Of a DNA stretch of 64,000 nt, positions 55,115-64,000 are shown one piece after another (positions within the stretch are counted from its first letter, which is position 1; each line of letters begins with the position of its first letter). The notes below the pieces were generated by a model. The model saw only the letters and a list, made by a program, of their open reading frames with translations. It did no database searches and was not told the DNA's origin. This stretch comes from Gordionus sp. m RMFG-2023 (lineage: Eukaryota; Nematomorpha; Gordioida; Chordodea; Parachordodidae): contig NC_088775.1 of NCBI RefSeq assembly GCF_954871325.1, positions 12,315,561 through 12,379,560 on the forward strand, in the 5' to 3' direction. Both the position numbers and the translations under genes were made by a program.

Positions 55115-57838
55115 TCAATAATTATCATAACGTAGATTTATGGCTTCAGTCAGGTCATCAATAGTTTTTATCGCGTTTGGATCCCTAATAATATCCGGCT
55201 TAAAACCAAGTTTCGATGAGCTATATTTCCCTGCCATATATTTATCGTCAAACATTTCTATGGATGCATATGGTAGTGACGGTGTCCTGTGTTGTTCTTG
55301 AAATTTTATCAATAATATTTGCTGCCACGAAAATTTGTACAGAAATTGGTATTGCTCAAAAGAATTCACGAATTCGGGTCGATCGGAACGAATAGTCTTG
55401 ACAGCTAAATAAACGTTGAGGCCATCTTCTACCCTGATTTGTTCGTACAAATGAGTGCAGGCAATATAAAGCCCCGATTTACTGTACCCATCTAAATCTT
55501 GAACTAATATAGGGCGACTATCAAGTGATTTGGACTCCTCTTCATCGCTTATCACTCTTTGCCATAAATTGGATCTTTCGATTACCTCTTGGATTATCAA
55601 TGTTGATTGAGGTTTTATTTCGCGATTTTTCCAACTCAAAATCTGAAACTGCTTCACGATTTTCACGTTTTTGTAATTTTTCACGTCAAATTTTTTGTAG
55701 GATTTGTAATCAAAGGATTTGTTATCACCTACTCCATTTTCCAACATATTTCCGATCTTGAAAGTCCTTATCACCATCATTTTGCCAAAATCTTCGTTTA
55801 AAACCATGCTAGTATTTATCAATTCAACGAAAAACATGCCAAAATATAGGACCTCGTTAGGTTTGATTGGCCAATAACTATCGATGACGGAGGAAAATTT
55901 GTCGTCCTTTTTTTCTTTTGGTTCACGATGTCTGACCAAAACTACGATGGTTCTTATATCATATTCCCATACTAGCTTCCAAAAATCAATTTTAGTGTCT
56001 CCTATGGGCCATTGTGTTACGATGAATTGGTCTCTCTGATCGTAACCATTTACAAAAGTTGCGTTTATATAATCGGTCGCGTTTTTATAACCTCCTACTA
56101 TCTTAAACACTGTTCTTCTACTCTCTTTTGGTATAACCTTATTTTCCCTATTTTTCCCCACGTTTTCTTTCTTTCGGCCAGTATTAATCAATCTATAGGG
56201 GTCAAATGTTATCGGTGGCGCCATTTCTCCTAACACTTGCCATTGATCTTCGAGTAGTGTCTTACCATTTGTGGCATTCACGCTGCAAATTTTGTTGAAA
56301 TATTCGTATTGATTGTCCTCGCAAGATATAAAAGTGCCACCACTAACCAACGATTCCAATATAGAATCGTACAGAAATTCATACTGTTCCGGTGATTGAA
56401 CCATATTGCATCTCTGATTCCTCATTTTCATTAGATAATTAAATAGATCGATTTCACCTTTATCCCTGCCCATCTCAATCATACTATCCAAAGCGATAAA
56501 AGTTCCCGTACGTCCTACTCCCGCACTGCAATGAATTATCGACGGACCCGAGTATGGTGGATCGTAGGATTTCACAAAATTATAAAAGGATAAAAATTCT
56601 GTAGTTTTTTCGGGCACCTAAAATTCAAAAATAAATGAACTAAACAAGAATAAAAAAAAAATATCTACCCCGTGATCTGGCCAAGATAAAAACCAATACA
56701 AGCGTACGATTCTTTTCTTCAATTCTACTTTGTTGTAAAGTTCTAGGTCGAATATGACGTAGTTAGCCGTTCTGCTCGCCTTCAACACCTTGATCTTGAT
56801 TTTACCATATGTTTCCTCGAACGTGGGCCAGTAACGATCACATTTTTCCACTTTATTTTCGAATATACGGGTCAGCATTATAATTTTCAGGCTGTTTTCT
56901 TGCCAAATCATTTCCCAGAATTCGTCAATATAATCCCTCAGGGGACCCTGGGTAGCGATATACGATTTGGGATGCATATAACTGTCAATGTAATTCGCGT
57001 TGATATATCCGTCGGGATTCCTTTGAGTGATTTGCAAAACGACTCTTCCTTCATCGTAAGCCAATATGTTGGCGTAGCGATTTCTAAATTTGTTACGAGG
57101 TTTGGCCCCAATTTCACACGGCTTCGTATGACCTTCGGGCAAAAGGGCGTGTTCCGCTTTAAACGATTCGGGATCTATTTTCATAGTATTTATATAATCA
57201 AATAGTTCCGATACAGCTATAGGCTCTACTTTCTTTTCTCTATTACCACCCGCGCCAAAATAGAATTTATATTTCAATTCATTGATAGGAGAGTAGGGAT
57301 ATATCAAATTGGAATATTTACGATCATTACTATACAAAGGAGGAATAAAGAAGGAATGTTTTCTATTAATATCCCCGCTCACGTTTCCCGATTCCTTGGA
57401 TAATTCATTTTTGAACATCGACGATACAAATTTTGAATAAGGATCATCTCCCATGTTTTTTCTACTCTGTGTTAAGCCCTCGTCATTCTTATATCGAGAT
57501 ATCTCCCCACCCGTCACCATTTTATTCGGTGATAAAGGAGAACCCGCTTTTTTATCGATATTTTTATATTTCGACTCGGGCTTAAACTTGATAAATGGTT
57601 CATTTTTCTGCTTTAAAGGATTTCCCGCAGGGCTTAGAGTATTGTATACCTTTCCATTTTTCATCAAAATTTCGCTTCTTATTTCTGCTATTTCTTCTTT
57701 GTGCAGCTCTTTTTTCTGATTCAATCTTAAATAACGAACGAATGCTATCCACAATACAATTATCAAAATGGCTACTATGGCAAATAAAACCAAAACCCCT
57801 TTGAATAGGGGATTATCTTCTTCTATATTTGAATCCAT
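55115..57838 (-). CDS. receptor-type protein tyrosine phosphatase with tandem PTP domains, very short ectodomain
   Basis: Two exons, 56669-57838 and 55115-56617, with a 51-base intron that splits the WPD loop; joined it reads SWPDHG-VPEKTTEF, the classic WPDHGVPE. The protein has 890 residues. Residues 1-13 lie outside, 14-34 form one transmembrane helix (GVLVLFAIVAILIIVLWIAF), then a basic juxtamembrane region of about 170 residues. Domain D1 (about 205-460) has NRYANILAYD, DGYINANYID, the general-acid Asp 388 and the signature HCSAGVGRTG (Cys 420, Arg 426), plus QSPEQYEFLYD. Domain D2 (about 500-850) keeps the fold (YINATFVNGY, FWKLVWEYDI) but has VQDLDGYSKSGLY in place of HCxxGxxR and no WPD, so it should be inactive. 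It removes phosphate from tyrosines at the membrane, D2 being probably regulatory. No signal peptide or adhesion domains; further 5' exons cannot be ruled out. Confidence 0.9.
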
Positions 57839-57999
57839 TCGTTGTAGAAAATTTAGTACACGAAAATTATATTAATTATACATTCTAGAAGAATTTTATT
57901 TATAGTTTTAATTAAATATATTATACTTTAAATATGATAGAATTAACCAGGTGATACTTATTATATTATATATATTTGAAAAAATTATATAGTGGGTAG

Positions 58000-58310
58000 T
58001 AGAGATCTGTAAAAGTAGGCCCGGCCCGATTTTTGAAAAGAATTCGGGCCTGATCGGGTCGGGCTTTGGAAATTTAATCAAATATATTTAGATTTCTCAA
58101 TTTTATATTAAATTTTTTATATAAAATAAAAATATTTGATTTTATTTATAGAACTAGACTTCATATAACATACGTCTTTTATTTTCAGTAATTATAAAAA
58201 TTAATTTCTATATTTAAATAAAATCAAGCCGGGCCTGCCAAACTTTTTTTAAAAAACTTTCGGGCCGGACCGGGCTTGAAAAATTGGGCCCGGCCCGATG
58301 CAGATCACTA
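58000..58310. mobile_element. 311-bp family D MITE
   Basis: TAGAGATCTGTAAAAGTAGG followed by CCCGGCCCGA at the left; at the right GGGCCCGGCCCGATGCAGAT and the inverted end. Flanks GTGGGTAG and GTGGATAT agree at 6 of 8. It lies between the phosphatase gene and the next minus-strand gene. Confidence 0.68.
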
Positions 58311-58557
58311 GTGGATATCAATTATATATTAAAATACAGTATTACTATATATATTTAATTATCAGGACGCCATATAGATGCATAAATATGTTTATTTTTT
58401 TTAAACCAATGTTCTCTTAACTACTTTAAAAAAAAATAAGAGATGTTTATTATAAAATTTTATTACCACAAATTGAGGAATAAATAATAAAAAAACATTC
58501 ATTCATAATCATAATAATGTCTATGTAACCCATTAGCAATTATTAGCATACGGTTGT

Positions 58558-59136
58558 TCATATAGTTCTTATAGGAGGTATAGGCAGTCCAAGCATTTGA
58601 TGGCTATAACCCTCATACAGATCGCAGCAAAGACTCACCAGGGTACATCTTGAAACGTGTGGACAAAATTTTGAAAATTCTAACGTATCGTTGACAGCGC
58701 GATTGGCTAATTCATTTGGAAAATTTCTTGTTAATTGGCCTAACAACTTGTAATCTAAGCATAGTGGTGATTGACCACTGTTAACTAATGGAGGATGCTC
58801 ATTTTTCTGAGTAAAGCCTCTTGGATTAAAATTAAAATTTGTGGGAAACGGAGGTTTCTGCAAATTAAAGGGAGGGGTAAATTGAGGCGCATTGTTACAC
58901 GTAAAGTTTGTTCCTTTGTATTGGTTGCTCATCACATAAGGAAAATTACTATTAACATTCTCTAGTCTCTGATTAAATAACCCGAACTTTGAGATGTCCC
59001 CATTCGGCCTTGGAACAGTTAAATTATTCGAACAATTTAACGGACATGCGTTGGAATAGTTGACTAATTGTCCGGATTGATTTTGATATGAATTTAGGCC
59101 ATACAAAGGAAAATTTTGATTACTCGCTGATAACAT
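58558..59136 (-). CDS. unrecognised 192-residue Asn/Pro-rich protein with a cysteine-containing C-terminus
   Basis: Single open frame from ATG at 59136 to TGA. Residues 1-120 are Asn/Pro/Phe/Gln-rich (MLSASNQNFPLYGLNSYQNQ), repeat-like and probably disordered. The last 60 residues are more ordered in composition (LGQLTRNFPNELANRAVNDT) and end with FSKFCPHVSRC and LVSLCCDLYEGYSHQ, with four cysteines close together. No signal peptide or transmembrane segment. Upstream DNA is AT-rich with no clear promoter motif. Same strand as the phosphatase gene, 0.7 kb upstream of it. Family not recognised; open length and codon balance support a real gene. Confidence 0.6.
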   Translation of the reverse strand: MLSASNQNFPLYGLNSYQNQSGQLVNYSNACPLNCSNNLTVPRPNGDISKFGLFNQRLENVNSNFPYVMSNQYKGTNFTCNNAPQFTPPFNLQKPPFPTNFNFNPRGFTQKNEHPPLVNSGQSPLCLDYKLLGQLTRNFPNELANRAVNDTLEFSKFCPHVSRCTLVSLCCDLYEGYSHQMLGLPIPPIRTI

Positions 59137-59694
59137 TAATATTATTTATCTTTAATTGTAATGTATAAAATATTAATCAAAAAAAAATGTTGAAAGTTTT
59201 TATTTGTTTTTAAGAAAAAATTAGCATAGTTTGAATTCAAATATTCTTTTTATCGCATTGTTGAATTTTTTTAATTATTCGTTTATAATTTTATTAATAT
59301 TTATATTTGCATAAAATAAAAAGCTCTTTTGTTTATAAAATTGTTAAAATCTATCTATTCAGGTGATTGAGAAATATTGAATATTTCATGTTCACAGCTG
59401 ATATATTGGTTTTTATAGAAATAATAATGATAAATGGACTTACTATAAGTCATAAATCTGTTCTATTTATCAATACTAACAAAATTTCATAATGTAAATT
59501 CCCAAATTAAAAACGATCACAGCATTTTTACATTAAAACCATTTCATTTCAAAATTATACTGAGAAACTTCTATTAACCATATTAGGTTCTGTTTAAAAA
59601 TATAAATGATAAAGTATTGGTAATCATCAAATAATTTAGTAGTCAATTCACCTCTATTTTTTATTCGTTTCCTAAATTTTCAATGATATGAATA
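59137..59694. other. upstream region of the 192-residue gene
   Basis: AT-rich. Presumably contains the promoter, but no motif could be singled out. Confidence 0.35.
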
Positions 59695-59702
59695 GTTTCA
59701 GC

Positions 59703-60061
59703 CAGAGATCTGCAGATCCGACCCGGATACATGGGCCGGGCTGTAAATTTCTTAAAAAAAAATGGCCAGGCCTAATTTTTTAAAATGGGTGCCAAAAAAT
59801 TTTTTTAAATCTGGGTCGGACCGAAAATTTTAAATCGCGATTATTATATGCATACATAAAATAAATGAAAACTGTTGTACTATTGATAATATATCACATT
59901 TATTCACTTCCCAAATTTCCAATATCATGCTAGAACCATTTTGTCGGAAAGTTTTTATACGCCCATGCAGGACCGAAAGTTTTTTAAACTCCGGACCGGG
60001 CTAGAAAATATTTTTACAAATCCGGACCGGCCCATGCAATTGGCATCTCTGCAAGCTTCTG
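59703..60061. mobile_element. 359-bp family D MITE
   Basis: CAGAGATCTGCAGATCCG at the left and, inverted, CAGAAGCTTGCAGAGATGCC at the right. GGGCCGGGCTG and CCGGACCGGCCC tracts lie inside. Flanking octamers GTTTCAGC and ATTTCACC agree at 6 of 8. Confidence 0.68.
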
Positions 60062-60877
60062 ATTTCACCAAATCTTAAATAGTATTATGAAGGTTTTGTA
60101 AACTTACTTTTAAATGATAATAAATTGATCCGTGAAGTTGGCTAAACGTCGTTAGGCTTAAATTCTATACAAATGTGCTCCATTTATGGTTACTTTATTT
60201 CAGACCGACAACGGTAAAATCACTATTTTATTCGAAAAATAGGAGACAATAGAGTGTGGGGGATATATGTTTATATCCTTAAATGGAGATATATTATATA
60301 ACATATAAGAATTAGTATATTTATCAATTAAAGTTATTTAACCGTTTATTTGTATTCAATATTTTCATGTATATCAAATAATTCAAATTAACTAAAATAA
60401 AAAATAATTCCGTGATCCGTAATGTTTAGCGCATATGCCCTCTGACGTCGAATAAACAACAGAGCTACGCTAGGTTCATTTCCATCTAATTGGAACATAA
60501 GTTAATTGGGGTGAAAGTTTAAAAAAATATGAGGAGCCCTCTACACGTTTGTGGGCAAGCCGTATGTACTTGCACGCGTAACATTTCGAAAAATGTTACA
60601 GACGTCCATAGGATTTAAGAAAAAGAGCGGGGCAAAAAAAAGAGCGGGGCAAAAAAAAGAGCCCATGCCCAAGAACTGCAGTATAAATTAATTACATTAA
60701 AGGTGGGTTGTGGCTGATTTTAAATTTAATTTTTTATAATTAAAGCTGTGAATTTATACTAAAAAAAAAATTTAAAGAGCATACCAATTCCATTTCGGTT
60801 TGTCCTGAAGTCCTGAAAAGGTTTGGAAAATACTAGTTGAGAATAATTAACATTATAAAAACAAGCCCAGATGTTTT
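60062..60877. other. spacer, less AT-rich, no clear gene
   Basis: A TTTATTTCAG acceptor-like site at about 60203 is followed by a short open stretch, too short to call. Around 60615-60665 the stretch AAGAGCGGGGCAAAAAA is repeated two to three times in tandem. No RNA gene is recognised in the GC-richer part (60400-60670). Confidence 0.35.
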
Positions 60878-62095
60878 TTATTTAAAATATTTGTCTTTAA
60901 TTCTGAAGAGCTTCTTTATGGAATTTTTGCAGTTGTTTAACTTGATAAATTGTTTCATGTTTAAGTTTAGTTTCATAATATCTTTTATGGTTTTATAATA
61001 CCATAAAGATTTATATTTTGAATATTCTTTCCTATTATAAGTGTAGAGCCATATAATGGCGTCATGAACTAGATTATGGTCTGAGTTCCTTATGATGTGA
61101 GCTAGGAATTGAATGCAACGTTTCTTTAATGTAATATGAATTGGAGTGTGTTTTGATATTCTCCATAAATTATTATTAGATATTACTTTTGGGTAGAAGA
61201 TACCATTTATAGTACGGAGGCAGTTATTTATGAATGATTGTAATCTTCTATTTTCTGTTTTATTAATTACCCATAAATCTCCACAAAATAATAATATAGG
61301 AATTATAGTAGAATTGAAAATTCTTAGTCTGGTGTGTACAGAAATCTCTTTCGTTTTCCATATTTTCATATATTTATAAAACGCCCCTCTCGCCTTTTGT
61401 ATTCTAATTTTCAATTCTTCTTTACAGCATCCTTTATTGTCAAGCATAACTCCTAAATATTTTATTTTATCTACAATCTTAATTGCATTTCCTCCAATTG
61501 TAAAATTTAAATTTTGAGTTGCATTTGGGGAAGGAAGAATAAAAGTTTTATTAAAGTTTATTTTTAGACCCAATCTCAAACTTAATGTTTCTAATTAGCA
61601 TAACATATTTTTTGTTTCTTCAACACTTGTAGACACAATGGCTATATCATCAGCATAAGATATTATTCGATTTTCCACACTTATTGTAACATTTGAACCT
61701 ATATCTAATAGATTTGCAGCTCCCAGGGCTTCTTTTACGATTTTATACATTATGATATTGAACAAGAAAGGTGAAAGTGTGCATCCTTGTTTTACACCTT
61801 TTTTAATTCTGAAAGAGGGGAATACTTTATTGTTTATTTTAAAACAAGCGGATAAATTAGAATAGTTATTCTTTAGAATGTAGATAACATTAGATTTAAT
61901 CCCGCATTCCAAAAGTGTTCTCCACAGGGCATCATGATTTACGCTATCAAAAGCTCTGCTAAAATCTACGAAAGTGAAGAAATTTGGAATTTTATATTTC
62001 CAACATTTATGTACCATTATTTTTAAAGCTAGAATAGGTTCTAGAATATTTTTTATTTCGTCTAATAATTACATTCGACCGGAACCATATTCATA
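60878..62095 (-). pseudogene. LINE reverse-transcriptase relic, 5'-truncated
   Basis: The minus strand encodes the C-terminal half of a non-LTR reverse transcriptase. Visible motifs are FTFVDFSRAFDSVNHDALW, IKKGVKQGCTLSPFLFNI, SYADDIAIVST (catalytic DD), KIKYLGVMLDNKG, then a thumb/C-terminal region with LQSFINNCLRTI and RISKHTPIHITLKKRCIQFL. The frame from about 62017 meets a TAA at 61595-61597 and resumes in the same frame at 61594, running to a stop at 60878. Another in-frame stop lies upstream, near 62072. The endonuclease and 5' half are missing. The clade is uncertain (the C-terminal LQ.F.N.CLR...RRC.FL.H pattern is shared by several LINE groups). An AACATCTGGGCTTG stretch follows the stop. 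Confidence 0.82.
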
Positions 62096-62898
62096 CAAAA
62101 ACATTTGTAGTTCAGTAGAAAAAATGAATTGTACGACCCTTCATATCCTAATTTACCCAAGATAGACTTTTTTAAAAATACCCAAAGGTCTATTTTAAGA
62201 TCAATGAATACCCAACAGCCCTTTTAAGGGCCCCTAAATTTTAACTGAAGTAAACAAGTTTTCCGATTCAATAACGAATATAAATTATTGAAAAATAAAA
62301 TATTTTTAAAATCTCAAAAATAAAAAAATTGACTAAACTGAGAATTGACATCATAACTTAAAAAATAATGACGGAAACTTAAATTTTTTTTCATGTTATG
62401 TTTATATGAGTAAGTTTATACATAATGAGTCAGAAAAATAAAATATTTTTAAAATCCCAAAAATCTAAAATTTTTTGACTAAACTGAGAATTGACATCAT
62501 AACTCCAAAAATAATGATGGAAACTTAAAATTTTTTTCATTTTATGATTATATAGCTTGTACCAAATAAATTAATCCAAAGTAAAGAATTATCTATTATA
62601 ATAATCCTCAAAAAACGTCAATTAAATTTAACCAATAGTGTTTTTTTAAAAAATATTTGTCCAATGATAATCATCATAGCAATTTAAGCCAATAGTAATT
62701 CCCATGTGATTTATAATATGGCGAAGATAAAATATTCTTTTTCAACAAATTTTATTTAGATAATATTTTTAAAATATTTATTGCTGAACACCAAATTAAA
62801 CACTATTTATTTTAGTATATCCAAAGAATAGGCAAACTATTTAAGATACTTAAGAACAAGCCTTAATTACTCTCAACTATCTTATAGTAGCAGAATAA
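62096..62898. repeat. AT-rich spacer with a two-copy direct repeat
   Basis: A block of about 145 bp at roughly 62289-62432 is repeated at 62433-62575 (AATAAAATATTTTTAAAAT, GACTAAACTGAGAATTGACA, TAATGA.GGAAACTTAAA). The copies are about 90 percent alike by eye. Nothing coding is seen. Confidence 0.65.
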
Positions 62899-63172
62899 GC
62901 AAAAATTGCTACCATCATTCCAGAGGTATGTGATGCTATATGGAAAACTTTAAAAGATATTCATATGCCAGTTCCAACTAGAGAACATTGTGAGAAGGTA
63001 TTAAATTTAGATATTAATATATTTTTAGATTGCACAAGAATATTTTGAGAAACATGGATTTCCAAAATGTCTTGGCTCATTAGTTGGAAAGCACATAAAA
63101 ATAAAAAGTCCTGCAAAATCTGGAAACCTTTTTTACAATTATATTTTTTTTAGCATAAATAATGTATTTACT
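62899..63172 (+). pseudogene. PIF/Harbinger transposase (HARBI1-like) fragment
   Basis: Reading 62899-62997 gives IIPEVCDAIWKTLKDIHMPV and PTREHCEK. After a 31-base GT-AG intron-like gap (62998-63028), 63029 continues IAQEYFEKHGFPKCLGSLVG and KHIKIKSPAKSGNLFYNY. This follows the DDE_Tnp_4 family closely (usual form: IxPEVCxAIW...P...FPxCxGAIDGKHxxI...GSxYYNYK). The first catalytic Asp of the IDGKH motif is Val here (LVGKH), so it is catalytically dead. Only about 80 residues remain and in-frame stops lie on both sides. Either a decayed transposon or a fragment carried by the Helitron whose end is at 63804. Confidence 0.75.
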
Positions 63173-63775
63173 AATGTGCCTGTGCCAGGTCTAGGTTTTT
63201 GATAAAAAGCCTAAAAATTTTTAATTTAAATTTAGCCTATTAAACTGTGACTTATTAAAAATATATTGCATTTTTTTTTCTTCTAATGATAATAAATTTC
63301 AATATTGCAAACAAAGTGATTTCCTAAATACACTTAAATGTGGTTTATTTTCATTTAAATAAATAAATTAAATTTTTGGATAAGGCTTGGACAAAATTTT
63401 TTAAACTTATGATGGGCTTGGGTTTGATTTTTTTTTATTAAATATGGAATGGGCCTGCAAATTATTTTTACCGCTGACCTGGGAGGTTGATGAATAAATC
63501 AAGACCCGTGAAGGTCTCTAATTTCAATAACTGAATTATTTCATTTCCCATCTAACTTTATTTAAACTTAAAGGAATGGGCAAATAGATAATCCCTAATA
63601 TAAATCTTTGCAAAATTTTTTTTTGCTGGATTCAAGAAATTGTTGGACACAAGGAAATAAAGTAAGCCATTGTTAAATTATATATGGAGGAAATATTAAT
63701 CCATTTTTTTTATCATAAATAACAAAAAAGACCTTGCCTTAAATTTACATATATATTTTAGGGAGATTTTAAGAA

Positions 63776-63804
63776 CCCGTCATTTTTGACGGGTTATTAA
63801 CTAG
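63776..63804 (+). mobile_element. Helitron 3' terminus
   Basis: Hairpin CCCGTCATTTTTGACGGG at 63776-63793, seven bases, then CTAG at 63801-63804 followed by T. It is identical in hairpin and spacing to the end of the Helitron at 24035. The body extends to the left on the plus strand; its 5' end was not found in the window with confidence. The 3' DNA to 64000 is AT-rich without features. Confidence 0.75.
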
Positions 63805-64000
63805 TGCTCTTATAATTCATATTTTTTTTAATTAAAAACTAAATTTTTAATATAATACGCCTATCTAACGGAAATATATTTATGATTTTTAAAATTTATT
63901 TCTGTTCTATACATATTTTAAATTTATTAACTATGTAAAAAATAAAATAAAAACAAACAAAAATCCCTTACTCTCCACTCTTCCTATACTTAACCGGTCA

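Noticed and set aside
60400-60670. GC-richer stretch considered as a small RNA gene
   Set aside because: No tRNA boxes, no snRNA motifs and no stable fold that I could establish by reading; only a short tandem AAGAGCGGGGCAAAA repeat.

Overview
This window is animal nuclear DNA, about four-fifths A+T by eye. The evidence for an animal is a membrane-anchored tandem-domain receptor tyrosine phosphatase, genes built from short exons with GT-AG introns (some only 31 to 55 bases), and a dense load of hAT-like miniature elements, Helitrons, a Ty3/gypsy element, a LINE relic and a PIF/Harbinger relic. The phylum cannot be told from sequence alone. No rRNA, tRNA or CRISPR array was found.

Host genes are few and lie between large blocks of mobile DNA. 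At the left edge, a minus-strand gene starts at 1229 and runs out of the window through four phase-matched exons. A plus-strand gene has two exons at 2496-2730. A plus-strand terminal exon sits at 28873-29062. A Ser/Asn-rich two-exon gene (30977-33308, plus) has an RFX-type X-box 36 bases upstream of its ATG. A long plus-strand gene of at least a dozen exons runs from about 40.3 to 52.0 kb and encodes a disordered Asn/Ser-rich protein of unknown function. On the minus strand are the receptor-type phosphatase (55115-57838) and an unrecognised 192-residue protein (58558-59136).

The rest is mostly transposon archaeology. From 2.9 to 15.3 kb there are hAT-type non-autonomous elements, several bounded by exact 8-bp target duplications and some nested two or three deep. 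From 15348 to 28388 a single 2-kb hAT-like element, with an exact 8-bp duplication at its outer ends, has been inflated to 13 kb by three later insertions: a short LTR element with an 80-bp tandem array, a young Ty3/gypsy element, and a Helitron with a decayed Rep fragment. Small GC-rich islands reading GCCCGGCCC, repeated across the window, are the ends of another 8-bp-duplicating family and not promoters. A nearly pure CTTT microsatellite of about 295 bp sits inside a foldback repeat at 35.7-36.6 kb. The right end holds a LINE fragment, a PIF/Harbinger transposase relic and a second Helitron 3' end at 63804.

No new multi-gene system is visible. The best leads are the dateable nested insertion at 15-28 kb, the ordered exon chain at 40-52 kb whose donor sites masquerade as stop codons, the X-box promoter, the CRE-like cluster carried by the Helitron 5' end, and the receptor phosphatase with almost no ectodomain and a second domain lacking its catalytic residues.
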